Below are positions 1 to 7,017 of a DNA stretch of 20,060 bases, in pieces. Every line of letters begins with the position of its first letter. Position 1 is the stretch's first letter. The stretch covers positions 1 through 20,060 of IMG/VR virus record IMGVR_UViG_3300049440_000245, one strand, 5' to 3'. Position numbers and translations under genes: made by a program. The notes beneath the pieces are model-generated. The model was not told the DNA's origin, searched no databases, and worked only from the letters and a program-made list of their open reading frames with translations. The stretch comes from a virus.

Positions 1-512
1 GCGGACGCGAAGGCGTAGAAGCCGTCCATCTTGCGCGGCAGCACGCCGACGCTGTTGCCCTGAGCCGTCTGGAACTGACGGATCGAGTGCACGAGCGCGA
101 ACTCGATGAAGCGAGCGAGCTCCATCGACGCCTTGCGCAGCTGGTAGACGTATTCGTCGCGGATGCCCGCGGTGTTCACGTCACGCTGGGTGTCGGACAC
201 ATCGAAGGTCCGGCGGATGATGTGCGTCAGATTGCACAGGCGCTTGCGCGGGACAAGCGGTTCGAAGGTCGCGTCCGAACCTTCCGCGACGGCCTGCACG
301 TCGGCATTGCCAACGTCCGGGTCGCCGAAGTCGGCGAGGATGTCCACCAGCCACTCGTGCGTGGTGTTGGAGGCGGGAACCTTCTCGAGCCCAGACAGCA
401 TGAGCGTGTCCATGGGCGAGATGTTCGTGATGATCTCGAGGAGATCCTCACGGTTGCCACGCTCGATGTCGAACGTGGACAGAATCGAAGTGTCACCGAT
501 GAAAGAGGTCAT
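1..512 (-). CDS. Major capsid protein, SU10-like (partial, C-terminus beyond window)
   Basis: Reading leftward from the ATG at 512-510, the frame stays open to the window edge and gives the first 170 residues. The N-terminus has the pattern of the SU10-type/DUF5309 major capsid family: an acidic 'NREDLLEIITNISPMDT' segment (about residues 20-36), then 'THEWLVDILAD', an 'AEGSDATF' segment, and 'TFDVSDTQRDVNTAG' followed by a long helix 'YQLRKASMELARFIEF'. These correspond to the HK97-fold N-arm/E-loop region and start of the spine helix. As the shell subunit it would assemble around the scaffold encoded just upstream. No Shine-Dalgarno sequence precedes the start; a stem-loop occupies the whole gap to the scaffold gene. 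The family call rests on motif recognition, and the C-terminal half is unseen. Confidence 0.88.
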   Translation of the reverse strand, partial: MTSFIGDTSILSTFDIERGNREDLLEIITNISPMDTLMLSGLEKVPASNTTHEWLVDILADFGDPDVGNADVQAVAEGSDATFEPLVPRKRLCNLTHIIRRTFDVSDTQRDVNTAGIRDEYVYQLRKASMELARFIEFALVHSIRQFQTAQGNSVGVLPRKMDGFYAFAS

Positions 513-513
513 T

Positions 514-554
514 TGGGTTGGATCTGCGGTCGTGGTTGACCGCGACTCAACCCA
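514..554 (-). promoter_or_regulatory. Stem-loop filling the scaffold-capsid intergenic gap
   Basis: On the transcribed strand an outer stem (TGGGTTG at 554-548 with CAACCCA at 520-514) encloses an inner perfect 6-bp stem (GCGGTC/GACCGC, 543-538 with 531-526) and a 6-nt loop, separated by a small asymmetric internal loop. It starts five bases after the scaffold stop codon and ends one base before the capsid ATG. A translational control or mRNA-processing element is an inference; the base pairing is directly visible. Confidence 0.6.
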
Positions 555-559
555 GCGCG

Positions 560-1588
560 CTACCGCTGATAGCTCGGCGGCCCCTTCGGAAGTCTCGCGG
601 CGAGCTTGCTCCTCAGCAGCTGATCCATTGCCCGGCCGGCATCACGCCGATCGAGAGTGTCAGTGCTGCGAGCAAGCTTGAACGCACGCTGCCTGTCGAG
701 CTCGACTTCCTGTTCGGGAGTCAGCTGCTTCGGATCAGGCTGCGGGACATACCTCGGAGCTGCATTGCCAGGAGACGGCATCGCGATGGGTGGAATCGCG
801 GGCGCACGGTCCTGGTTCAGGGCGAGCTCCTCCGGTTCCGCGACGGCGCGGAACGCTTGTTCGATGCTGCAGTTTGGGTTCTTCTCGCGGAAGATCTCGA
901 TCAGCTCAAGATGCGTGTCCAGGCGGAACCCCGGATACTTCGTAGCCAGTCGCGAGAGATCGTCCTGCGCGGCACGGTCTCGCACTGACTTCAGCATCGG
1001 GTCGATCCGCTGCAGGAGGCGAGACTCGATCCCGGCAACCAACTCGGTCATGCGCGCGTCCTGCATCACTGCAGCTCGCGTTTCAGGATCGAGCGATTCC
1101 AGGTTCTGTCCGATCACCTTCTTGTAGCCCTCCTCGACCGACTGCAGGCGAGCCTGCAGCTGGGCGTGGGACTCTTCGAGTTGTCGGCTTCTCGCCTCTG
1201 CTTGCTGCAGGGCTTGCTCTCGCTGTCGCAGAGTCGCGGTCAGTTCACTGAAGCGTCGTTGGGCGTTCGGAGAAGCGTCCTGAGCTGGCGGCTCTGCGTT
1301 CGGCTGCTGGGGTGGTTGCCCTTGTGGCTGTCCGTTCTGCGCTGCCGGCTGGGTCGGCACGGGCTGTTGAGGATTCATGCGCGCCGCGGCTGCAGCGCGT
1401 TGTGCCTCAATCTGCTGACGTGCGTAGGAACCTTCCGGGGGCAGTGGACGAGCCGGCTGACCATCAGCATCGACCGGCACACTCCTGGGCTGCAGTGGAT
1501 TGCCGTGGCGATCCTTCATGCCTGCCTTCAGAGCGAGTGCCGCCTGGTCGGAGCGTGCTGAGAATTGACTGGGTTGGTTTGTTGTCAT
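560..1588 (-). CDS. Scaffold-like head assembly protein
   Basis: This is a 342-aa protein encoded directly upstream of the capsid gene, the usual place for a scaffold. Residues 60-108 are Ala/Gln/Pro-rich low complexity; residues 110-160 form a strongly predicted coiled coil rich in Gln, Glu, Arg and Leu; residues 210-255 form a more compact helical segment (LATKYPGFRLDTHLELIEIF); the C-terminus is basic. This disordered, coiled-coil and basic-tail layout is typical of phage scaffolds, whose basic C-terminus contacts the capsid subunit before being expelled or degraded. I see no protease motif. The ATG at 1588 has no clear ribosome-binding site. The scaffold role is inferred from architecture and position, since sequence similarity was not searched. 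Confidence 0.68.
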   Translation of the reverse strand: MTTNQPSQFSARSDQAALALKAGMKDRHGNPLQPRSVPVDADGQPARPLPPEGSYARQQIEAQRAAAAARMNPQQPVPTQPAAQNGQPQGQPPQQPNAEPPAQDASPNAQRRFSELTATLRQREQALQQAEARSRQLEESHAQLQARLQSVEEGYKKVIGQNLESLDPETRAAVMQDARMTELVAGIESRLLQRIDPMLKSVRDRAAQDDLSRLATKYPGFRLDTHLELIEIFREKNPNCSIEQAFRAVAEPEELALNQDRAPAIPPIAMPSPGNAAPRYVPQPDPKQLTPEQEVELDRQRAFKLARSTDTLDRRDAGRAMDQLLRSKLAARLPKGPPSYQR

Positions 1589-1631
1589 CGAACTTCGCGG
1601 CGCACGACTCCCGCAGCTTCAGTGCCAAAGC

Positions 1632-1718
1632 CTCGGTCACGACTCCGAGCATCAGTGGTCTCCCGAATGACCCATCGGGAGAACCGGGACCGCATTAGTT
1701 TTTGTCCGCGTGATGCGG
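1632..1718 (-). promoter_or_regulatory. Three stem-loops in the leader upstream of the scaffold gene
   Basis: The 148-base gap between the 86-aa gene and the scaffold gene contains three successive inverted repeats: CCGCAT/ATGCGG (1690-1695 with 1713-1718, 17-nt loop), TCCCGA/TCGGGA (1661-1666 with 1675-1680, 8-nt loop) and CTCGG/CCGAG (1632-1636 with 1645-1649). None is followed by a T-run in the transcribed direction, so they are not classical terminators. No convincing promoter was found here. A structured leader or processing site is possible. Confidence 0.4.
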
Positions 1719-1736
1719 CGAACTGGACTTGCGCTT

Positions 1737-1997
1737 CTAGCCGTGGGTGCCAGCGGGCGTGTCGCTCGAGCCACCGTTGCCGGTCTCGTAACCGACGAGG
1801 TGCTCGTCTGCGCTCGCTCCGTCGACATCCTGGTAGTCGTAGGCGGGACCACCCGCAGCGTTGTGCGGGCTCCGCGTCTTGCTGCCCATCGCGCCCATGG
1901 TGGCGCTGAGCCCCATGCCGCGGTTGAGCGGGGTCGCCATGTCGCCGGTCTTGGACTGTGCCGCACCGACGCCTTCGTTTGTTGCGTGGCCACTCAT
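1737..1997 (-). CDS. Small hypothetical protein sharing a motif with the portal N-terminus
   Basis: This 86-aa protein starts at the ATG at 1997, which overlaps the upstream stop as ATGA. It is Gly/Ala/Ser/Thr-rich and looks disordered, without membrane segments. It contains 'ATPLNRGMG' (about residues 21-29), closely matching 'ATPNRGMG' near the N-terminus of the portal protein two genes upstream, but with different synonymous codons, so the resemblance is at the peptide level. Being coupled to the portal and lying before the scaffold, it is probably a head-associated or assembly protein. The function is unknown. Confidence 0.6.
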   Translation of the reverse strand: MSGHATNEGVGAAQSKTGDMATPLNRGMGLSATMGAMGSKTRSPHNAAGGPAYDYQDVDGASADEHLVGYETGNGGSSDTPAGTHG

Positions 1998-2419
1998 GCT
2001 GGATTCCTTGGTTCTCTTGGGATTGGCGGCGGCGGAATCCGCCGCTCAAGTTGCTTCCTGGCATCCTGCGCTCCGGCGAGAGCTTCCGCAAGAGTCTGCC
2101 GTGTGCTCTTGGTCCGATCGACCACGTTGATCACGGCCTCGAGCTCGAGACACCTGCCGGTGAGGATGTTGGCTTCACGGTCGTTCTTGGCCCCAAACAG
2201 CTCCTTCATGCGACTTTGGCGCATGTCGCGGAGCGCCTGAACGAACAGCTGGAACCCAGCGCCGGAAGCCATCTGCAGCACGCCATCAGCCATGGTGATC
2301 GCGGCCTGCAGGGTGGCGATCCGCTTGTCGGCCGCCTCCAGCTGCTCGATCTCGTCCTTCCGCACGTCGCGGAAGGCGATGTCGTCTGGCGGAGGAGCTG
2401 AGAAGTCGAGTTGCGTCAC
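1994..2419 (-). CDS. Hypothetical helical protein coupled to portal
   Basis: This 141-aa product begins with GTG at 2419-2417, overlapping the portal stop codon as GTGA, so it is probably translated by termination-reinitiation. It is almost entirely helical by composition: residues 20-55 (KDEIEQLEAADKRIATLQAA) and 90-128 look like coiled coil, and the C-terminus is a Pro/Arg-rich tail. No catalytic motif, Cys pair or transmembrane segment is visible. Position between portal and scaffold suggests a structural or assembly role. I do not recognise a family. Confidence 0.65.
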   Translation of the reverse strand: MTQLDFSAPPPDDIAFRDVRKDEIEQLEAADKRIATLQAAITMADGVLQMASGAGFQLFVQALRDMRQSRMKELFGAKNDREANILTGRCLELEAVINVVDRTKSTRQTLAEALAGAQDARKQLERRIPPPPIPREPRNPA

Positions 2420-4857
2420 ATGGCGCCTGGGTTGGGCGCACCGGCCATGGCCGGGCTCTTCACGTCAGCCGACGGCCCTTGCCGCTCGTTCTCGTTGCGC
2501 CTGATCTTGGGACTCGTGGGTTGCTGATCTGGAGTGGCGGCGCCTTCTGGCGCCACGCCGTTGTCGCTGCCGAGTTCTTCGGTCATGCCACCGCCAGCGT
2601 CCACTGTGGCGCCGACCAAGTTCTGCAGCGTCGCCTGCTGCTGCATCATCATCATCATCTGCTCCTGCAGCTCGGCGAGTCGCGCCAGCTTCCGCATGTG
2701 GTCAGCGATGTGCGCTCTTGCCATCGCAGCGGTCGGCGGATCCGACTCCTCGAGAGCCTGGAAGCGTTCCGACTTGAGTTCTTCGCTGTGCGCCAGCCAG
2801 TGGCGAAGATCGTTGTCGTCGGCGCGGCGCGGCGGAACGTTGCCGTGATACCAGAGCTCGTGCTCCTCGAGAGCGGTGAGCAGGTGAGTCTCGTCCGGGG
2901 AGCGTTGGATGAACTCATCCACGTTCCTCATGTCGAAGCCGTTCTCCAAGATGTAGCCGAACAGCCTCGGCATGTTGACGGCCTTCGGACCATACTGCTG
3001 GTTGATCACCGGCGCGCGATCGAGCAGGTTGACGAGCTGCTGCACCTGCGTCTGCTTCGTCAGCAACCGGAAGCCGGAGAGAGGTTGGCAGATGAAGCGA
3101 CCGAGGATGTCCTCGGGCCGCACCATGAAACGGTCGCGGTAGCTGATCCCCATCGGTCCGATCTGCCGGATCACCCTCGGCATGGACATGAACTGCATGT
3201 TGTTCCAGACGATCATGTCCAACATCGGCACGGTGACTTCCGTGTCGTAGTTGTTGATCGGACCACTGAGGCGCATGTTCGCCTCGTTGAGGTCGTTGTT
3301 GCTCTGCGTCGCAGTCTTGCCTGAGCCGCCGAGTGGATCGGTCGCGCCAAGGACTGGCGCGGTGACGCCAGTGACCTCACGCATCTCGACCTCGAGCACG
3401 TTCTCAGCGCGCAGCACGGTGTCGCTCACCTGATTGAACTGCACCGGCATCACCGCTTCGTTCGGGTTGCCTGGCACACGGATGATCAGGCCGGGCTGAG
3501 CCAGCAGCTGACCTGGAGCGATGTTAGCCTGATCGGAGACAACCATCATCGGGTTGCCTTCGAGCTGCGTCGCCGCCATCAACAGCTGACGCTTCGTGTC
3601 CTTCTCCACGGAGAGCCTGGCGATCGGCTCGATCACGCCCATGCCGAAGAGTTCGCCCTCGAGCTCGATCGGTCGCCACACCTGATACGGCTTCTTGCCG
3701 TGCCAGTAGGGGTTCTGAGTCACGCGCGGGATCAGCGCCAGACCGTTCGGGTCCAGCATCACCACGTTGCAGATGCGGGTGGTGTAGGAGCCGCTCTCGT
3801 CCTTGATCACCAGCGGGCCCCACCAATCCACGCACTCGTAGTGCGGGATGTGGGGAGCCTGCGCGCCGTTGCGGTTGTCGTAGACGCCGTAGGCGTAGGC
3901 CTTGCGCTGCTTGAACGGATCCTCGTAGCTGAAGTCGTTGCTGCCGCCGTAACCGGCCAAACCCTCGAGGCCGATCCAGTGCCCCATCTCGACCATCTGC
4001 TTCACGCGGAAGTCGGGCCACATGGATCGGTCGAGGCACCACTCCGCTTCGTCGATCGAAGACGCGCACGGAGAAGCCTGGAAGTCGAAGATGCTGATCG
4101 GCAGCACGTCGTTGCCGTCGAACAACAGCTCCTTCCTCGTCACCGCTTCCATGTCTACTCGAGAAGCGCCTGGGATCTTCGGGTCCGGGATGCGTCGAGC
4201 AACGCGGTAGGAACGCTCGCCAATCTCCTGCTTCCAGTAGGTCTTCTGGATCGCGGTGCCGTAGATCAGACCATCGCGAATGAACCTCGAAGCCTTCTGC
4301 TTGTAGTTGCAGACGCGAAGCTGGTCGTAGCTGAGCATCTCCTGCGCCGCGGCAGGAACGTCATGCTCGTTGTCGACGCCGTAGAGCTTGAACCACTGAT
4401 CGCTGCCGAACACCGTTCGCATGATCCTTGGGTGGATCGACTCGACGAGCTTGAACGGCGTCGGCGAGTGCAGCTGCATGCGACCGTAGTTGAACTGGTT
4501 GATCGTCTCGCCGCGGTAGAGGCGGTAGAGGATCAGCCACTTGTTCCGCAGATACTGCATCGTCGCGAAGACATCTTTCAGCGACGCCAGCACGGCGGCC
4601 TTCGCCTGCTCCAACACGAACGGATCATCGGCCAGGTTGGGGAACCCGACCATCTCGTTGTAGAGCTTGCTGACCTTCTCGACGTTCCGGTTGTCCTGGT
4701 AGGTCTCGACCAGTGAGTGCGCGCCGAAGACTGGATCGGTCCCCTTGCGCTTGGTCGCGACTCCCATGCCGCGATTGGGTGTGGCGTAGGAATTGACCCG
4801 CGTCATCGGCGGGTTCGTGCCGTTGCCGATCTGCAGCCTGTCGGAAGCGACGGTCAT
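2416..4857 (-). CDS. Portal protein (head-tail connector)
   Basis: This 813-aa protein has the features of large podovirus/SU10-type portal proteins. It has an N-terminal disordered arm (residues 1-45), a helical segment 'FATMQYLRNKWLILYRLY', the early conserved stretch 'HSPTPFKLVESIHPRIMRTVFG' (split here as residues near 130-150), a middle beta-rich wing with 'YECVDWWGPLVIKD', then 'IELEGELFGMGVIEPIARLS' and the stem/crown helices 'VLEVEMREVTGVTAPVLGA'. The dodecameric ring would sit at one capsid vertex, dock the terminase and admit DNA. The C-terminus is Gln/Met-rich with five consecutive Met residues and then disordered. It starts 3 bases after the preceding gene and its stop overlaps the next gene. 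Confidence 0.85.
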   Translation of the reverse strand: MTVASDRLQIGNGTNPPMTRVNSYATPNRGMGVATKRKGTDPVFGAHSLVETYQDNRNVEKVSKLYNEMVGFPNLADDPFVLEQAKAAVLASLKDVFATMQYLRNKWLILYRLYRGETINQFNYGRMQLHSPTPFKLVESIHPRIMRTVFGSDQWFKLYGVDNEHDVPAAAQEMLSYDQLRVCNYKQKASRFIRDGLIYGTAIQKTYWKQEIGERSYRVARRIPDPKIPGASRVDMEAVTRKELLFDGNDVLPISIFDFQASPCASSIDEAEWCLDRSMWPDFRVKQMVEMGHWIGLEGLAGYGGSNDFSYEDPFKQRKAYAYGVYDNRNGAQAPHIPHYECVDWWGPLVIKDESGSYTTRICNVVMLDPNGLALIPRVTQNPYWHGKKPYQVWRPIELEGELFGMGVIEPIARLSVEKDTKRQLLMAATQLEGNPMMVVSDQANIAPGQLLAQPGLIIRVPGNPNEAVMPVQFNQVSDTVLRAENVLEVEMREVTGVTAPVLGATDPLGGSGKTATQSNNDLNEANMRLSGPINNYDTEVTVPMLDMIVWNNMQFMSMPRVIRQIGPMGISYRDRFMVRPEDILGRFICQPLSGFRLLTKQTQVQQLVNLLDRAPVINQQYGPKAVNMPRLFGYILENGFDMRNVDEFIQRSPDETHLLTALEEHELWYHGNVPPRRADDNDLRHWLAHSEELKSERFQALEESDPPTAAMARAHIADHMRKLARLAELQEQMMMMMQQQATLQNLVGATVDAGGGMTEELGSDNGVAPEGAATPDQQPTSPKIRRNENERQGPSADVKSPAMAGAPNPGAM

Positions 4858-4860
4858 GGG

Positions 4861-5202
4861 TCAGCTCGCGGTGTGATTGAACTCTTTCGCCACCGACTTG
4901 CTTGGACACGGCTTGCTCATCGAGCCAGGACTGTGCTCGCAGCCGCGCATGAACCGTGCCTGCTTCTCGCTAGTCGCCGGGTTGTGCGCCATCCGCGTGA
5001 ACGGGTTGATCCCCTCTAGCGGCGCCAACGGGCTGGTCCCCTCACCGCGCTCATCACCTTCTGCGGTCTCCTCCTCCGCGGTCTCACGATTCGGGTCGAT
5101 GAAGTCGAACTGGCTCGACTTGAGCGGCATCGGCGTGAGCCGGCTCTGGTTCGCATCGGCCAGCGTCGGCAGCATGTGATCCGGCGGGTTCTTTGGTCTC
5201 AT
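4861..5202 (-). CDS. Small head-operon protein with SxKQxRFM motif
   Basis: This 113-aa protein has a C-terminal segment (about residues 75-113) 'TSEKQARFMRGCEHSPG' followed by 'PSKSVAKEFNHTA'. The pattern S-x-KQ-x-RFM ... H ... P-S-x-x-VAxEF recurs in many small phage proteins encoded near head and packaging genes; their function is unknown. The central part (residues 40-60) is acidic. The ATG at 5202 overlaps the upstream gene by 119 bases in another frame; internal ATG codons at 5175 or 5130 would shorten the overlap while keeping the motif. It ends 3 bases before the portal start, so it is probably co-translated with portal. Confidence 0.68.
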   Translation of the reverse strand: MRPKNPPDHMLPTLADANQSRLTPMPLKSSQFDFIDPNRETAEEETAEGDERGEGTSPLAPLEGINPFTRMAHNPATSEKQARFMRGCEHSPGSMSKPCPSKSVAKEFNHTAS

Positions 5203-5953
5203 CGAAGTTCGCCTTGGGGAAGATGTCGTAGATCGGACCGCTGAAGCCAGGGTCGAGGCGAACCCTACCAGGGAAGGTCTTGCTGTGCCACTCGCACCAT
5301 GCCAAGGCGCGTTTCTGCTCGTAGAACGTTGTGCGCTTCGTCACCGGGTTGGTGTGCCCGAAGTGGTAGCCAACGCCGTTCTGTAGGGTGAAGCCGACCG
5401 CGTAGATCGGGTCGCAACCCATGAGGTGCGCCAACTGAATGGCGAAGCACAGGCTGTTGGCGCCTGGATGGAAATGCTCAGAGACCGACGCCGGCATGAA
5501 CGGCGGAGCCATGGCAAACTCGATCTGCCCGGTCTTGGTGCGCCTCGCTCCGCCGAGCGACTTGATCTTGATCTCGGTGATCGCGCGCTGGCCCTGCCCA
5601 ACCATCTTCATGCGTCGCGCATGCGCTGTGCTGAAGACTCCTCCACCGAAGATGTTCGCGCCAGCAACTACAACCATGGAGTCGGGACATCGAGCGAGCT
5701 GAGATCCTTCGCACTTCCAGACCCCCGCGTCCACGACAAGCCAGATGCTGGGGACCACAACTCGGAGGGTCCAGTTGGTGCCGATGGAGAGCTCACCTCT
5801 TGCGGCGGCAAAGCCTGCGGACTCAGCCAACCCCCCAGCTCCCCCAAGCAGGAAGACTTTTCTGCCGGCAGCAGATCCATCAAGCCAGTTCGCGCCAGGA
5901 CTTCGGCCACGCGGTGCCGGTAGGTGTGCCGCCTGCCAATCTGGTTGGAACAT
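5084..5953 (-). CDS. Rossmann-type MptE/GT42-like protein of the glycosylation cassette
   Basis: The frame encodes 289 aa, of which about residues 30-245 look genuinely coding. Residues 32-42 (KVFLLGGAGGL) form a Rossmann-like glycine-rich first strand and loop; 'SIGTNWTL' and 'WLVVDAGVW' follow, and later 'GANSLCFAIQLAHLMGCDPIYAVGF' (about 165-189). This order (glycine loop, GxN, D near a third strand, then SG/GANxxxxAxxLAxxLG-Y-x-G) resembles MptE-like (DUF115) proteins and family-42 sialyltransferases, which act on sugars or nucleotide-activated substrates. The first 28 residues overlap the preceding glycosyltransferase out of frame and may not be translated; no GTG/TTG alternative start lies closer to the domain. 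The exact reaction cannot be told. Confidence 0.6.
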   Translation of the reverse strand: MFQPDWQAAHLPAPRGRSPGANWLDGSAAGRKVFLLGGAGGLAESAGFAAARGELSIGTNWTLRVVVPSIWLVVDAGVWKCEGSQLARCPDSMVVVAGANIFGGGVFSTAHARRMKMVGQGQRAITEIKIKSLGGARRTKTGQIEFAMAPPFMPASVSEHFHPGANSLCFAIQLAHLMGCDPIYAVGFTLQNGVGYHFGHTNPVTKRTTFYEQKRALAWCEWHSKTFPGRVRLDPGFSGPIYDIFPKANFDETKEPAGSHAADAGRCEPEPAHADAAQVEPVRLHRPES

Positions 5954-7017
5954 GCGTGCCCAATCTCCTCGGCTTCATCTTGGTGTTCAAGGTAGTAGAG
6001 AACCAGCGACACGAAGTGATCGACGCCACTCGCGCGCGGTGCCATCGGGAACATGCGTCGAAGCTCTGACCTCGAGTCATCGCTAACGACCAGAGTCCCA
6101 CACGCGGCCATCTCGAAGAACCTCGGGTTGACGTGCGCCGCTGGAAGATTCGCATCGTTCCAGAAGCCGGTGCCATCCTCCGGCGGCATCTCCTTGCACA
6201 GCTGCAGGCCTGTCGGAAGGGTCATGGTCGCCGGCCGCCGCTCGACACGATTGCGGAAACACTCTCTCGTGATGCCAGGGCTCCTGTGCACGTTGAGGCC
6301 GACGACGCAGTTGGAGTAGTAGCTCGGGTGCTGGTTCCATGGGATCCAATCGGGGTTGCCCTTGGCAACGATCGAGTGCCGGCCAGCTCTCGGTCTCGGC
6401 CAGTAGCGAATCTCCGCACCACTCACCAGCTTCTCAACTGCGCGCAGGTATGGCTCCCGCGGCTTCAGCATCGGGTTGCCGAGGAAGAAGGCTGGCACCG
6501 TCCTGCTCGAGTAGTCACGCAGCGTGAACAGGTCTGTATCGACGCACGGCGGCAAGTAGAAGACTCCGCGCCTCTGCGTCTGTGATCGCGACTCCGCGTG
6601 CGCCTTCACCGTGAGCGGATCCATGGTGAACACGAAATCGAATCGCGGGCTGTAGCGCGCGGTCTCGCCAGTCTCATAGGGCTCGTCGCAGAGGTAAACC
6701 GCGGTCGGTATGCCGCGGCGCTTGAACTGCGACAAGAACGACTCGTTGCCGGCCGCGCGTCCGTGGTGGCACCAGAGCAGGTCGGGACGCCACGCGATGA
6801 TGTTCTCGGCCATCCCTCGCGACATCGTGCCGCCGCGCGTGCTGAGGTGACCGCCTCCGCCGCGGCGCAGCGACGATACATCTGTCACCAGCACTTCACA
6901 GCCAATGCTCTTGAAGCCGGCCAACCAACCCATGCGCCAGTCGTCGCTGTAGATCAGGCCGGCGTCGTCAGCGATCGCGACGCGCGGAGGTCCTGACCTA
7001 CCGACCACACGGTTCAC
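5668..7017 (-). CDS. Glycosyltransferase, CgeB-like GT-B fold
   Basis: The start is taken as GTG at 7017, which overlaps the upstream stop as GTGA and gives 449 aa. Residues 10-130 form the N-terminal half-domain (PRVAIADDAGLIYSDDW ... IPTAVYLCDEPYET), close to the DUF3880/CgeB N-domain. Residues 150-380 form the donor-binding half, with 'YLPPCVDTDLF', 'GLNVHRSP', the key 'HVNPRFFEMAACGTLVVSDD' (295-314) and the terminal 'RHTYRHRVAEVL' helix, all characteristic of the Glyco_trans_1_2 (CgeB) family. It would transfer a sugar from a nucleotide donor to an unknown acceptor. Beyond about residue 383 the sequence loses family character and lies opposite the next gene's Rossmann start, so the true C-terminus is uncertain. 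Confidence 0.8.
   Translation of the reverse strand: MNRVVGRSGPPRVAIADDAGLIYSDDWRMGWLAGFKSIGCEVLVTDVSSLRRGGGGHLSTRGGTMSRGMAENIIAWRPDLLWCHHGRAAGNESFLSQFKRRGIPTAVYLCDEPYETGETARYSPRFDFVFTMDPLTVKAHAESRSQTQRRGVFYLPPCVDTDLFTLRDYSSRTVPAFFLGNPMLKPREPYLRAVEKLVSGAEIRYWPRPRAGRHSIVAKGNPDWIPWNQHPSYYSNCVVGLNVHRSPGITRECFRNRVERRPATMTLPTGLQLCKEMPPEDGTGFWNDANLPAAHVNPRFFEMAACGTLVVSDDSRSELRRMFPMAPRASGVDHFVSLVLYYLEHQDEAEEIGHACSNQIGRRHTYRHRVAEVLARTGLMDLLPAEKSSCLGELGGWLSPQALPPQEVSSPSAPTGPSELWSPASGLSWTRGSGSAKDLSSLDVPTPWL

Noticed and set aside
1464-1652. 62-codon minus-strand frame starting in the gap before the scaffold gene
   Set aside because: The first 25 residues look plausible, but the rest overlaps the scaffold in another frame with shadow composition, and there is no ribosome-binding site.
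2479-4716. Long plus-strand open frames opposite the portal gene (281 and 338 codons)
   Set aside because: His/Val/Arg/Asp-rich composition typical of antisense shadows in GC-rich DNA; the opposite strand encodes a recognisable portal.
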